Shown: positions 7,774 through 16,645 of the stretch, piece by piece
Position numbering within the stretch: position 1 is the stretch's first letter
Layout: every line of letters begins with the position of its first letter
The notes under the pieces: generated by a model
Database searches by the model: none
What the model saw: the letters and a program-made list of their open reading frames with translations, nothing else
Told to the model about the DNA's origin: nothing
Source of the DNA: Candidatus Eiseniibacteriota bacterium
GTDB taxonomy: Bacteria > Joyebacterota > Joyebacteria > Joyebacterales > Joyebacteraceae
Assembly: GCA_030609605.1 (NCBI GenBank)
Contig: JAUWBY010000003.1
Span: 1 to 26,588, forward strand
Reading direction: 5' to 3'
DNA length: 26,588 bases
Program-made: the position numbers and the translations under genes

Positions 7774-8940
7774 TCAGGTCCGGTCGCGCTCTCGAACCAC
7801 GGTCACGGCGTGTGCGGTAATGGCGATCCCCTCACCCTCCGGTCCCGTTCCTTCCGCGGTAGTCGCCTTGACAGAAACGGCTCTCTCCGGCACTGCCATG
7901 GCTTCCGCGAGTCTTGCGCTCATCGCTGGAATGTGCGCCGCGAGCTTCGGCCGCTCGGCCACCACCGTGGCATCGATGCTCGCAGGCTCGTAGCCATTCT
8001 CGGCCACGATGGCGACAACGCGCTCAAGGAGGATGATACTCGAGATGTCCTTGAACTCAGGGTCGCCCGGAGGGAAATGACGGCCTATGTCTCCAGCCGC
8101 GACCGCGCCCAGAAGGGCGTCGCAGATAGCGTGGGTCAGGACGTCGGCGTCCGAATGGCCGTCGAGTCCCCTATCAAACGGGATGATGATTCCTCCGAGA
8201 ACAAGCGGCCGTCCTTCAACCAACTTGTGGCAGTCGATCCCGATTCCCACCCTGACGCCGGCGCTGAGTCCAGCCGCAGCCTCGGCCCTCAATCTCGCAA
8301 GTGCGAGGTCCTCGGGCCCGGTGATCTTTGTGTTGCCCGACTCTCCCGGAACGACGCTCACTGCGATGCCGGCAAGTTCCACCGCCGCCGCTTCATCAGT
8401 CACATCGTCATCGCCGAGCGCTAGATACGCGTTCACTATCACGTCGCGCCGGAAAGCCTGGGGAGTCTGCGCGAGTCTCAGCACGGAACGATCAAGCGTC
8501 GCGACGACTGCGCCGTCCTCTACTCGCTTGACGGTGTCCGGAACAGGCGCCGCGGGAATGGCGGCCCCCGAAATCGACGCCGCGCCGAGAACCCGCCTGA
8601 TCAGATCCGTCGTTACAAAGGGGCGCGCTGCATCGTGGATGAGAACGAGTTCCACATCCTCACTCAGCGCCGCGAGGCCGCTCTCCACAGAATCCCTACG
8701 TCTGTCGCCTCCTGTGACCACAGCCGTGACGGACAGACCTGCAGCACTGAGCGCGGTCTTCGCATGGTCTTCGCGCCCCGCGGGGACCACGACTACCATC
8801 TCGTCGGCAAAAGAGAGAAGAGGCACAAGTGATGCGATGAACATCGGTCTCAGTCCCAGCATCCGGAACTGCTTGGGCGTCTCGCCACCGATTCGCGTCG
8901 AGGAACCGGCCGCGACAAGGACGACACCGATGCGATTCAT
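7774..8940 (-). CDS. ispDF: Bifunctional IspD/IspF (MEP cytidylyltransferase - MECDP synthase)
   Basis: Carries out two non-consecutive steps of the MEP isoprenoid pathway: CDP-ME formation and cyclisation to MEcPP. IspD part, residues about 1-225: AAGSSTRIGGETPKQ (10-24) for CTP binding, HDAARPF (102-108), TDEAAAVE (181-188), NTKITGPEDL (203-212). IspF part, about 229-388: GIDCHKL with metal ligands D236 and H238, DGHSDADVLTHAICDALLG (260-278, zinc ligand H262), GDIGRHFP, and TTAEGTGPEGEG (360-371). The linker is only a few residues of Ala/Gly-rich sequence. The ATG overlaps the radA stop as ATGA (4 bp), so translation is coupled. Such fusions are known in several groups. Stop TGA. Confidence 0.96.
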   Translation of the reverse strand: MNRIGVVLVAAGSSTRIGGETPKQFRMLGLRPMFIASLVPLLSFADEMVVVVPAGREDHAKTALSAAGLSVTAVVTGGDRRRDSVESGLAALSEDVELVLIHDAARPFVTTDLIRRVLGAASISGAAIPAAPVPDTVKRVEDGAVVATLDRSVLRLAQTPQAFRRDVIVNAYLALGDDDVTDEAAAVELAGIAVSVVPGESGNTKITGPEDLALARLRAEAAAGLSAGVRVGIGIDCHKLVEGRPLVLGGIIIPFDRGLDGHSDADVLTHAICDALLGAVAAGDIGRHFPPGDPEFKDISSIILLERVVAIVAENGYEPASIDATVVAERPKLAAHIPAMSARLAEAMAVPERAVSVKATTAEGTGPEGEGIAITAHAVTVVRERDRT

Positions 8941-10379
8941 GGCAGACTCCCATCGCTGTGCCCATCGTCCCCGGCTCTCACGCCCGAACGCGTATCCGCT
9001 GGGGATCGTCGCCGCCCACCCATCAGGAGATCGATCGCGTCACCGATCCGTCTGACCTCCAGGATCTCCACTCCGTCCGGCCGCTCCGCCCGAGACAGAG
9101 ATCCGCTTGGCAGTACGATCTTCGAGTAACCCAGCCGGGCCGCTTCCTGCGCGCGCTTCCCTGCGTGAGTCACCCGCCGGATCTCGCCGCCGAGACCGAT
9201 CTCGCCGAATACGACCATCCCTCCGTCGAGTGGCACATCCCAGTAGCTCGAGGCAATAGCCAGCGCGATTCCCAGATCGGCGGCAGGCTCCTCCACTCTG
9301 ACACCACCGGCGATGCTGACGAAGACGTCGCGACTCCCAAGGCTCAGTCCTCCACGCCGTTCGAGCACCGCCAGCATGAGCGGGATCCGTTTCCTGTCGA
9401 CACCGGTGCTCGATCGTTGCGGCGTCGCGTAGTTTGAAAGCCCCGTGAGCGACTGGATCTCCACCAGCAGTGCCCGGGTACCCTCGATGCTCGCTATTAC
9501 CGTCGTTCCGGATGTCAGCTCGCGGTCTCGCGAGACGAAGAGTCCCGACGGGTCAGCTACCTCCTTGAGACCCCCGGTTGTCATCTCGAAAACACCTATC
9601 TCGTCGGTCGAGCCGAAGCGGTTCTTGACCGCTCGCAGGATTCTGTACGGGAGGCGCTTGTCGCCCTCGAAATAGAGAACAGTATCGACCATGTGTTCCA
9701 GGATGCGGGGTCCGGCAATCGACCCCTGTTTCGTCACGTGCCCCACAAGAAAGACGGAAACTCCTTGCTCCTTCGCGAAGCGGACGAGCGCGGCCGCCGA
9801 TTCCCTCACCTGCGACACACTCCCCGGCGAACCGGAGACATCAGGGTGGCTGGCAGTCTGAATGGAGTCGAGGATGAGAATGCCGGGTGACATCCCCGCG
9901 GCCTCTTCAATGACCCGCACGACATCCGTTTCGGTGTAGAGAACGATCGCATCTGAGTCGATCCCCAACCTCCGCGCGCGCATCCTGATCTGGGCCGCGG
10001 ACTCCTCACCGCTCACGTAGAGCACGATCTCACCCTGCCGTGCGACAGCATCGCTCACCTGCAGGAGGATGGTAGACTTGCCGATACCCGGATCGCCGCC
10101 CACCAGGATCACCGACCCGGGCACGATCCCTCCCCCGAGCGTTCTGTCGAACTCGCCGATGCCTGTGGGAAGCCGTTCCCGCTTGTCATCTCCGACGCGG
10201 TTGAGCGGAACCGGCGCCTCAGCGGGAGTCCGTAGATGCGCCTCGCGCCTCCCACCATCGCCGGATCCCACATCCTGCTTGATGAATGTGTTCCACTCGC
10301 CACACCCCGGACACCTCCCCAGGTACTTGGGTGACTCGTTGCCACAAACCTTACAGAAGAAGACCGTTCTCTTTTTCAC
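8937..10379 (-). CDS. radA: DNA repair protein RadA (Sms)
   Basis: RecA-like ATPase/helicase that promotes branch migration in recombination. The 480 residues begin with a four-cysteine zinc finger (C9, C12, C23, C26: FCKVCG...RCPGCGEWN). Walker A GGDPGIGKST lies at 94-103, the RadA-specific KNRFG at 252-256, and a Lon-like C-terminal domain (RRGGLSLGSRDVFVSIAGG...) completes the family order. The start chosen is GTG at 10379, giving VKKRTVFFC like family members and preceded by GGAG at 7 nt. A longer frame to 10394 also starts with GTG but has no ribosome site. It lies 29 bp after mlaD and overlaps ispDF by 4 bp. The C-terminal tail is polar and variable. Confidence 0.96.
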   Translation of the reverse strand: MKKRTVFFCKVCGNESPKYLGRCPGCGEWNTFIKQDVGSGDGGRREAHLRTPAEAPVPLNRVGDDKRERLPTGIGEFDRTLGGGIVPGSVILVGGDPGIGKSTILLQVSDAVARQGEIVLYVSGEESAAQIRMRARRLGIDSDAIVLYTETDVVRVIEEAAGMSPGILILDSIQTASHPDVSGSPGSVSQVRESAAALVRFAKEQGVSVFLVGHVTKQGSIAGPRILEHMVDTVLYFEGDKRLPYRILRAVKNRFGSTDEIGVFEMTTGGLKEVADPSGLFVSRDRELTSGTTVIASIEGTRALLVEIQSLTGLSNYATPQRSSTGVDRKRIPLMLAVLERRGGLSLGSRDVFVSIAGGVRVEEPAADLGIALAIASSYWDVPLDGGMVVFGEIGLGGEIRRVTHAGKRAQEAARLGYSKIVLPSGSLSRAERPDGVEILEVRRIGDAIDLLMGGRRRSPADTRSGVRAGDDGHSDGSLP

Positions 10380-10408
10380 GCACGCGCTCCACACCGGGGA
10401 AGGACCTG

Positions 10409-11275
10409 CTAGAAGATGGAGAATCTCACAAAGCTCTTGGGGTCCTCCCGGATATCCGCCACGAGATCCCTGACCTCTTTGATAGCGGCTATGAATTCAT
10501 CGTGAACCTGATCGTCGTTGATCAGTTTCCCCAGAGTACCTTCACCGCTCGCGACGCGAATCAGAATGGAGTCGAGAGAGGCCGCTATCGTATCGAGCTT
10601 CACGCCCACGTCGGCAAACGTCTCGGACGCCTCGGCTATCGAATCTATTGCCTCCGACGCGGGGTCGCGCTTCGCCTGGATAAACCCCTTGAGATCGGAA
10701 GCGACGATTCTGAGATCCGAGATAGTCAGGTTGAGAGTCCCTGCAGCATCTTCAGCCTTGTTGAGGGTCCTCTTGATCTGTTCCTTGCCCTCGGCATCAG
10801 TCAGTATCTCGTCCGTGGTCTTCAGGACCTGCCGTATCTCGATAAGAGCCTCACCCATCTCGCTCACGACGTCATTCATGCCCTTTTCGTGAGTGCCTAT
10901 GACCGTTGTGCCGGGCTGGATGTAGACCGTGCTCGTCCCAGGACGGACATTCACGTGCTTCGCTCCGAGGAAGCCGTAGCTCCCGATGGTAATGCGCGAA
11001 TCGACAGGGATGTTGATGCTCCTCTTGACGCGGACATCCACTACGACACGGCCTTGATTCGATAGTGCGAACGCGGACACATTGCCCGCCTCCACTCCCG
11101 CCACCGTCACCTTGTCCGTCACTCCGAGACCGCCTACCTCGGTGAAGAGGATGCCGAAGGAGTAGGTCCCCTCACCGAAAGTGGCGCCGCTCAGCCAGAG
11201 GATACCGACCACCAGTACCAAGAGGGCCACCGTGAGCGCTATCCCTACCCGTACCTCGTTCGCGTGTCCTGCCAT
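10409..11275 (-). CDS. mlaD: MCE-domain lipid transport protein (MlaD-like)
   Basis: Membrane-anchored substrate-binding subunit of an MCE-type ABC system that shuttles phospholipids across the periplasm. The 288 residues have one TM helix (about 10-30), an MCE domain (about 37-113, with VTVAGVEAGNVSAF and the GSYGFLGAKHVNVRPG segment), and a long helical C-terminal region (about 130-270) expected to form a coiled-coil extension. The start is ATG at 11275 with CGGAGGGG ahead; a longer frame to 11299 would begin inside the region carrying this ribosome site. Gene order mlaE-mlaF-mlaD is the usual core; MlaB and MlaC homologues are not seen here. Stop TAG. Confidence 0.93.
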   Translation of the reverse strand: MAGHANEVRVGIALTVALLVLVVGILWLSGATFGEGTYSFGILFTEVGGLGVTDKVTVAGVEAGNVSAFALSNQGRVVVDVRVKRSINIPVDSRITIGSYGFLGAKHVNVRPGTSTVYIQPGTTVIGTHEKGMNDVVSEMGEALIEIRQVLKTTDEILTDAEGKEQIKRTLNKAEDAAGTLNLTISDLRIVASDLKGFIQAKRDPASEAIDSIAEASETFADVGVKLDTIAASLDSILIRVASGEGTLGKLINDDQVHDEFIAAIKEVRDLVADIREDPKSFVRFSIF

Positions 11276-11356
11276 ACGTCCCCTCCGGATGTGAGACATC
11301 TGACGCGCCGGACGATCCGTCTGCCTCCGACTCGAAGGCTCCGGTTCGACCGTGGT

Positions 11357-12139
11357 CTAATGGAGACCGGCCCCATCGTTCTCTCGCGGTCCGCGATTCG
11401 CATGCCCGCGCGCGATGAAGTTCTGCACCGCTTCATCTTCGGTTTCCATGAGTTCGTCGGTCGAACCGATGAACTCTATCTTCCCATTCTCGATGAGCGC
11501 GACCCTGTCTCCGATGAAGCACGCGCTGTGCAAATCGTGCGTCACCACGATGGAGGTGGCACTGAGCTTGTTCTGGGTATCACGAATCAGTTTGTTTATC
11601 TGCTCCGCCATGATCGGATCCAGCCCTGTCGTGGGCTCATCGTAAAGGATGATGTCCGGATTGAGCGCTATCGCCCTCGCGAGCGCGACCCGTTTCTTCA
11701 TGCCGCCAGATATCTCGGCAGGACGCAGCCGGGACAGGCCCTCAAGACCAACGAGCCTGAGCTTCTCCTCAACGAGCGCCTCAAGTTCTTGTCCGCGCAT
11801 CCCCTTGTGCTCGACGGCCGGCAATCCGATATTCTCTCCCACAGTCATCGAGTCGAAGAGCGCGGCCCCCTGAAAGACCATTCCGAAATGCTGTCTGGCT
11901 TCACCAAGCTCCCTCGCGTTCATGTCGAAGATGTTCCTGCCGTGAAACAGCACCTCTCCACGATCAGGCACAAGGAGACCGATGATGTGCTTGAGAAGGA
12001 CGCTCTTGCCGCAGCCCGACGATCCCAGAACAACCAGCGTGTCTCCCTCAATGAGCTCCAGGCTGATTCCCCTGAGCACGTGGTTGTCTCCAAACGACTT
12101 CCAGAGATCCCGCACGTCAATGAGGACTCGACCAGACAC
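11357..12139 (-). CDS. mlaF: ABC transporter ATP-binding protein of the MCE/Mla system
   Basis: Cytoplasmic ATPase driving the MlaE permease. The 260 residues include Walker A LGSSGCGKS (38-46), Q-loop MVFQG (Q90), signature ISGGMKKRVALARA (143-156), Walker B IILYDEPTTGLDP (163-175) and the switch histidine in VVTHDLHSA (H201). The SGGMKKR form of the signature is typical of MlaF/Ttg2A rather than generic importers. The start is GTG at 12139, preceded by AGGAGGGG which overlaps the mlaE stop codon, so coupling is likely. The open frame extends upstream to 12322, but that stretch overlaps mlaE in another frame and is Cys/His/Arg-rich noise. Stop TAG. Confidence 0.95.
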   Translation of the reverse strand: MSGRVLIDVRDLWKSFGDNHVLRGISLELIEGDTLVVLGSSGCGKSVLLKHIIGLLVPDRGEVLFHGRNIFDMNARELGEARQHFGMVFQGAALFDSMTVGENIGLPAVEHKGMRGQELEALVEEKLRLVGLEGLSRLRPAEISGGMKKRVALARAIALNPDIILYDEPTTGLDPIMAEQINKLIRDTQNKLSATSIVVTHDLHSACFIGDRVALIENGKIEFIGSTDELMETEDEAVQNFIARGHANRGPRENDGAGLH

Positions 12140-12147
12140 TGCCCCTC

Positions 12148-12930
12148 CTAGGAGAAGATGATTCCGTAGATGAGTGTAGTCAGAACATAGTCGCTGATGA
12201 GGATGAGAACGCAGCTCGCAACAACAGCCCGTGTGGCCGCTCTCCCTACGCCGACTGCACCGCCTCTCGCCGCAAGCCCTGCTGTGCATCCCATGAGAGC
12301 GATGATGAGGCCGAAGACGCATGCCTTGATGAGACCTCCAAGCACGTCTCCCGCATAGAAGAGTGTCCGCATTCCATCCACGAACACCTTTCCCGAAACG
12401 TCGAGCGCCACGTTTGAAACAACAAACCCGCCTCCGATCGCAAGCGTATCAGCGATGACCGTGAGGACCGGGAGCATGATGAGAGCTCCAAGTATGCGAG
12501 GCATGACCAGATAGCGATGCGGATCTATCGCCATCGCCTCCATCGCATCGATCTGTTCGGTGACCCGCATCGTGCCAAGCTCGGCGGCGATCGAAGCACC
12601 CACGCGGCCACCAATGACCAGAGCTGTGAGGACCGGACCGAGTTCGATCACGACAAACTTGAAGATAGCCGTCCCGAGATAGGCCTTGGGGAGATACTCA
12701 TTGAGCTGGTAAGAAACCTGAACGGACGCCACGGCGCCTGTGAAGACGGAGGTCACAAGGACAAGCGGGAGCGATTCGACGCCGATGCGCTGCATCTGCT
12801 CGACCACCAACTTCATGGATCTCGGCAGGCGATGGAGAGAGATCAGCGCGCGCCAGAACACGATCCCGGCCGAGCCGACTATGCCGAACATATTTATCGC
12901 TGACTGGCCGATCCTGGCAAAAAGGTCCAT
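12148..12930 (-). CDS. mlaE: MlaE family ABC transporter permease
   Basis: Inner-membrane permease of the MCE lipid transporter. 260 residues with an amphipathic N-terminal segment followed by five or so hydrophobic helices. Family-typical segments are SLPLVLVTSVFTGAVASVQ, ELGPVLTALVIGGRVGASIAAELGTMRVTEQIDAME (about 125-160) and the following MAIDPHRYLVMPR loop, which couples to the ATPase. The start is ATG at 12930 with GGAG five bases upstream; the open frame continues to 13053, but the extra residues are charged and not family-like. It follows dnaB by 65 bp and is 8 bp before mlaF. Stop TAG. Confidence 0.95.
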   Translation of the reverse strand: MDLFARIGQSAINMFGIVGSAGIVFWRALISLHRLPRSMKLVVEQMQRIGVESLPLVLVTSVFTGAVASVQVSYQLNEYLPKAYLGTAIFKFVVIELGPVLTALVIGGRVGASIAAELGTMRVTEQIDAMEAMAIDPHRYLVMPRILGALIMLPVLTVIADTLAIGGGFVVSNVALDVSGKVFVDGMRTLFYAGDVLGGLIKACVFGLIIALMGCTAGLAARGGAVGVGRAATRAVVASCVLILISDYVLTTLIYGIIFS

Positions 12931-12995
12931 GGTGGCTCCACGTCCCGGGTCCCGGCGCTCTCGTGCCGAACGACCAGTCCGTCTGGAATGACCTG

Positions 12996-14387
12996 CTAGA
13001 GCTCGTCGAAGGCCTCGTCCGGCCTCATCGTCAGGTTCTCGAATCTGGTGCACTCCGACATGAACGCGAGCTTGACGATCCCGGTCGGGCCGTTCCTCTG
13101 CTTGCCGACGATGATCTCAGCGATGCCCTGATTCTCCGGCGTACGCTCGTACTGCTCACCGCGATAGACGAACATGACCACGTCCGCATCCTGCTCGATG
13201 GCGCCCGATTCGCGAAGGTCGGACAGTATCGGGCGTCTGTCACCTCCACGCTGCTCTACGGCTCGCGAAAGCTGAGAAAGTGCCAGGACGGGCACGGTCA
13301 GCTCCTTGGCAAGAGCCTTGAGCGAACGAGAGATCTCGGAGATCTCCTGTTGTCTGTTCTCGACACGTCCCGTACCTCGCATAAGCTGCATGTAGTCGAT
13401 GATCACGAGACCCACGTCCGACTCAGCTTTGAGCCGACGCGCCTTCGAACGCATTTCAAGAACCGTCATGGCGGGGGTGTCGTCGATATAGATCTCAGCC
13501 TCCGACAGCAGACCGGCCGCGGTGGTCAGACTCGACCAGTGACGGTCAGCGAGGTAGCCGGTCCTCAGCTTGTGAGCGTCTACCCGTGCTTCGCTGCAGA
13601 GCATGCGCTGGACAAGCTGCTCCTTGGCCATCTCCAGACTGAAGAGCGCAACAGGGATCTTGTGATGAATGGCGGCGTTCGCCGTTATGTTGAGCGCGAG
13701 CGCCGTCTTCCCCATCGACGGACGCCCGGCGATCACAATGAGATCCGACCTCTGGAAACCCGATGTCAGTTTGTCCAGATCGTCGAATCCCGATGCCACT
13801 CCCGTCACGTGTTCCTTCTTGTCGTAGAGCTCCTGAATGACCTCGAAACTGTGCTTCAGGATCTCGCGCATCGGCATGAAGCCGCGGCGCACGCGGGACT
13901 GAGCGATGTCGAAGATCATGTTCTCGGCGCGATCGAGAATCTCCGCCGCGTCACCGCCGGCGTCGTAGGCTTCCTGGACGACCTCGGTCGCGACACGTAT
14001 CAGGCGTCTGAGGACAGCTTTCTCGAGAACGATCTTCGCGTGGTAGCGGACGTTGGCCGCCGTCGCCACGCTCCCTAGAAGCGTCGACAGGTAGGCGGCG
14101 CCACCGATGCCGTCGAGCTGTTTGCTTCGCTTCAATTCCTGCGTCAGTGTCACCAGATCAACAGCTTCGCTTCTGGAGAAGAGATTCATCACGGCGCCGA
14201 ACACCTTGCGGTGTGCATCTGTGTAGAACGAATCAGACGTCAGAAGCTCCGCTCCCGCTCCGATGGCCTCCTCGTCCAGCATCATTGCTCCGAGAACGGC
14301 CACTTCGGCTTCATGGGCCTGAGGTGGGATTCGGTCTGCGGCTCTCACGATGCCGGCGGGCTCGGTTGTCTTTCTCAATGTGGCCAT
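12996..14387 (-). CDS. dnaB: Replicative DNA helicase
   Basis: Hexameric 5'-3' helicase of the replisome. 463 residues: N-terminal DnaB domain (about 20-125, starting RIPPQAHEAEVAVLGAMML), linker, and RecA-like C-terminal domain with Walker A GRPSMGKTA (221-229), FSLEM, Walker B LVIIDYMQLM (327-336), LSQLSRAVEQR and SDLRESGAIEQDAD. No intein interrupts the ATPase motifs. ATG start at 14387 preceded by GGAGG. It sits 43 bp after the uracil-DNA glycosylase gene and 65 bp before mlaE. The rplI/rpsR neighbours common elsewhere are absent here. Stop TAG. Confidence 0.97.
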   Translation of the reverse strand: MATLRKTTEPAGIVRAADRIPPQAHEAEVAVLGAMMLDEEAIGAGAELLTSDSFYTDAHRKVFGAVMNLFSRSEAVDLVTLTQELKRSKQLDGIGGAAYLSTLLGSVATAANVRYHAKIVLEKAVLRRLIRVATEVVQEAYDAGGDAAEILDRAENMIFDIAQSRVRRGFMPMREILKHSFEVIQELYDKKEHVTGVASGFDDLDKLTSGFQRSDLIVIAGRPSMGKTALALNITANAAIHHKIPVALFSLEMAKEQLVQRMLCSEARVDAHKLRTGYLADRHWSSLTTAAGLLSEAEIYIDDTPAMTVLEMRSKARRLKAESDVGLVIIDYMQLMRGTGRVENRQQEISEISRSLKALAKELTVPVLALSQLSRAVEQRGGDRRPILSDLRESGAIEQDADVVMFVYRGEQYERTPENQGIAEIIVGKQRNGPTGIVKLAFMSECTRFENLTMRPDEAFDEL

Positions 14388-14430
14388 GGCGCCTCCGCCG
14401 CGCGCGGGCAACAGCACCCCGCACCCGCTG

Positions 14431-15369
14431 CTAGAGCTTGTCGTATTCTTTTCTGATACGAAGGAAGTCCTCCCACATCGGCCGCTTGTACTTCGGGTCC
14501 CTCAGAGCGGCAGCCGGGTGGTAGGTGGGAATCACTTTCAGATTGCCCTGCGCGTACACCTTGCCCCGCAGGCTCCCCATGGATCCCTTGACGCCGAGCA
14601 GAGTCTGCGTCGCCGGGAGTCCGAGCGTGCAGATGATACGCGGAGCAATGATCTCTATCTGCTTGGCCAGCAATGGAACACAGGCCGCGATCTCACTTGA
14701 GAGGGGTGTCCTGTTGTTGGGAGGACGGCACTTCAGGATATTGCTGATGTATACGTTCTCCCGGCGAAACCCGGCCGCCTCGATGATCTTGTCGAGAAGC
14801 GCACCGGCTCGACCTATGAACGGGATCCCTTCCCTGTCCTCGTTCGCCCCCGGCGCCTCACCGACGAACATCAGATCCGCGTTCTCGTCGCCCGCCCCGA
14901 AGACGACATTGATCCGCGTCCCGGCGAGTTCGCACTTCTCACACGCGAGCGAGATGCGCTCGATCTCATCCAGACAAGTACAGCTCCCAAGATGAGACGC
15001 CTCAACGAACATGTCCGGATCTGCTGTCGCGGGGCCGAGCGCCAGCTTGACTTCGATCGGCTCAAGTTCGGGAAGCAGAGCTGCCTTCTCCCCTACACTC
15101 AGTCTCTGTGGCGCCTCCGTCTCTCGCGGTCTCTCTACCGCCCGATTGAGTGGAACACTCGTCCCCTGCGAAACGTCCGGCGCCTGCGAAGCGCGCGGCC
15201 TCTCATGTGTCTGCGCAGCTCCGGACTCGCCGCTCTGAGACGAAGCGGCTCCTCTGACAAGAGCCACCGTCTCGGACGAGAGACATATGTCCTTCTCACC
15301 GGCTTCGGCCAGCTGTGTCAGATAGCTTGCCAGGAGCGCCCGCGGGTCATCATGTTTTGCTCCACTCAT
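14431..15369 (-). CDS. Uracil-DNA glycosylase, family 4 (Fe-S) with long N-terminal extension
   Basis: Removes uracil from DNA in base excision repair. In the 312-residue product the catalytic domain is at about 138-312: GEAPGANEDREGIPFIGRAG (170-189), KCRPPNNRTP (213-222) and TYHPAA (282-287). Four cysteines, C143, C146, C214 and C230, reproduce the spacing of the 4Fe-4S ligands of thermophilic family 4 enzymes (3, 68 and 16 residues apart). Residues 1-135 are low-complexity, polar and Pro/Glu/Ser-rich with no recognised domain. The start at 15369 is preferred because GGGATGGGG precedes it; ATG at 15384 has no ribosome site and would overlap coaBC. Stop TAG. Confidence 0.93.
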   Translation of the reverse strand: MSGAKHDDPRALLASYLTQLAEAGEKDICLSSETVALVRGAASSQSGESGAAQTHERPRASQAPDVSQGTSVPLNRAVERPRETEAPQRLSVGEKAALLPELEPIEVKLALGPATADPDMFVEASHLGSCTCLDEIERISLACEKCELAGTRINVVFGAGDENADLMFVGEAPGANEDREGIPFIGRAGALLDKIIEAAGFRRENVYISNILKCRPPNNRTPLSSEIAACVPLLAKQIEIIAPRIICTLGLPATQTLLGVKGSMGSLRGKVYAQGNLKVIPTYHPAAALRDPKYKRPMWEDFLRIRKEYDKL

Positions 15370-15374
15370 CGGCG

Positions 15375-16622
15375 CTAACCCCATCCCAATTCACTGATGA
15401 CCTCGGTGAGAATCACGTCGGCAAGATCCTTCTTCAGCATCTTCGCGAGTTCGAGTTCGCGGCCGGACCGCGTCAGGATGGTGGCCACGTTCGTGTCGGT
15501 GTCGAAGCCGGCACCCTCTACCAGCGGATTGTTCACAACGATGATGTCCAGGTTCTTCTCTCTGAGCTTGCGTCTGCCTTCCTCCAGTTCGGCGTTCGTC
15601 TCGAGCGCGAAGCCCACGATGCCTTGTCCCTCCCGCCGCACGCTCGCTGCTTCAGAGAGGATATCATCCGTTCGCACGAGTTCGAGCGTCAGTCTCTCGG
15701 CCGTCTTCTTGATCTTGACATCCGAAGGCTCGGCGGGACGGTAGTCCGCCGGCGCCGCCGCCATGACGAGAAGATCCGCCTGCGCGAAGCTCTTCATCAC
15801 GACGCCGAGCATCTCTCTGGCCGTCTCGACACAGATGCACTCTACACCGTCGGGGGGATCGAGAGGCGACGGTCCTGATACGAGAACGACATCCGCCCCT
15901 CGCCTGAGCGCCCGCTCCGCGAGCGCGTACCCCATCCTGCCGCTTGATCGATTGCCGATGAATCGCACCGGATCCACGGGCTCCCGTGTCGGCCCGGCAG
16001 AGACAACCACCCTACGACCCGCCAGATCCTGCTTCGGAAGAAGAAGTTTGAGCGCGATCATGACGATGCTATCCGGATCGGCCAGCCTGCCCTTCCCCAC
16101 AGCTCCGCTCGCGAGCCTGCCGATCTCCGCCTCGGCGAAGATGATCCCGCGCGCCTCGAGTTTCTCCACGTTCTCCCTCACCACATCCGATTCCATCATG
16201 CGCACATTCATTGCCGGAGCCATGATAGTCGGACACGTCATCGCCAGGAGTTCCGTCGAGAGAAAGTCGTCAGCTACGCCGTTGGCCATCTTCCCAATGA
16301 TGTTCGCGGTTGCCGGAGCAATGATGGCGAGGTCGGCAGCTTCAGCCAGATGAACGTGCCGCAGTCGCTCGGGTCCGGACGCCGCTTCTTCAAGGGAAGC
16401 CATGCCGGCTTTCCGATCGGGGAACATGTCTGCGACGACGGCGTTGCCCGACAGCGTCTCAAACGTGAGTGGCGTCACAAACCGCGTCGCGTTCTCGGTC
16501 ATGACGACAATCACGTTCGCGCCCTGTCCAACCAGCCTCGTGACGATCTGCGGTGCTTTGAACGCCGCGATGCTGCCGGTCACGCCGAGGACTATGGTCT
16601 TACCGCTGAGAGGTCCGGACAT
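15375..16622 (-). CDS. coaBC: Bifunctional phosphopantothenoylcysteine decarboxylase / phosphopantothenate--cysteine ligase
   Basis: Two steps of coenzyme A synthesis in one protein of 415 residues. The flavin-dependent CoaC part (1-195) shows GVTGSIAAFKAP (13-24), the active-site His in RHVHLAEAAD (H91), APATAN (102-107) and APAMN (135-139). The CoaB part (200-415) shows VVSAGPTREPVDPVRFIGNRSSG, AAPADYRP, KIKK and GFALET. The usual decarboxylase motif LACGxxGxGRL reads LASGAVGKGRL (170-180), so the Cys that protonates the enethiol intermediate in studied enzymes is Ser here (S172). ATG with GGAG 11 nt upstream; 23 bp after rpoZ. Stop TAG, five bases before the udg start. Confidence 0.95.
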   Translation of the reverse strand: MSGPLSGKTIVLGVTGSIAAFKAPQIVTRLVGQGANVIVVMTENATRFVTPLTFETLSGNAVVADMFPDRKAGMASLEEAASGPERLRHVHLAEAADLAIIAPATANIIGKMANGVADDFLSTELLAMTCPTIMAPAMNVRMMESDVVRENVEKLEARGIIFAEAEIGRLASGAVGKGRLADPDSIVMIALKLLLPKQDLAGRRVVVSAGPTREPVDPVRFIGNRSSGRMGYALAERALRRGADVVLVSGPSPLDPPDGVECICVETAREMLGVVMKSFAQADLLVMAAAPADYRPAEPSDVKIKKTAERLTLELVRTDDILSEAASVRREGQGIVGFALETNAELEEGRRKLREKNLDIIVVNNPLVEGAGFDTDTNVATILTRSGRELELAKMLKKDLADVILTEVISELGWG

Positions 16623-16645
16623 CAGGATTCGAACTCCGGGGTGAT

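Noticed and set aside
8087..9055. 322-residue plus-strand open frame opposite ispDF
   Set aside because: Ser/Arg/Thr/Ala-rich shadow of a well-supported IspDF enzyme; no recognisable domain.
12963..14078. 371-residue plus-strand open frame opposite dnaB
   Set aside because: It is the exact antisense of dnaB, has Arg/His/Leu/Asp-rich composition typical of shadow frames in GC-rich DNA, and shows no family motif.
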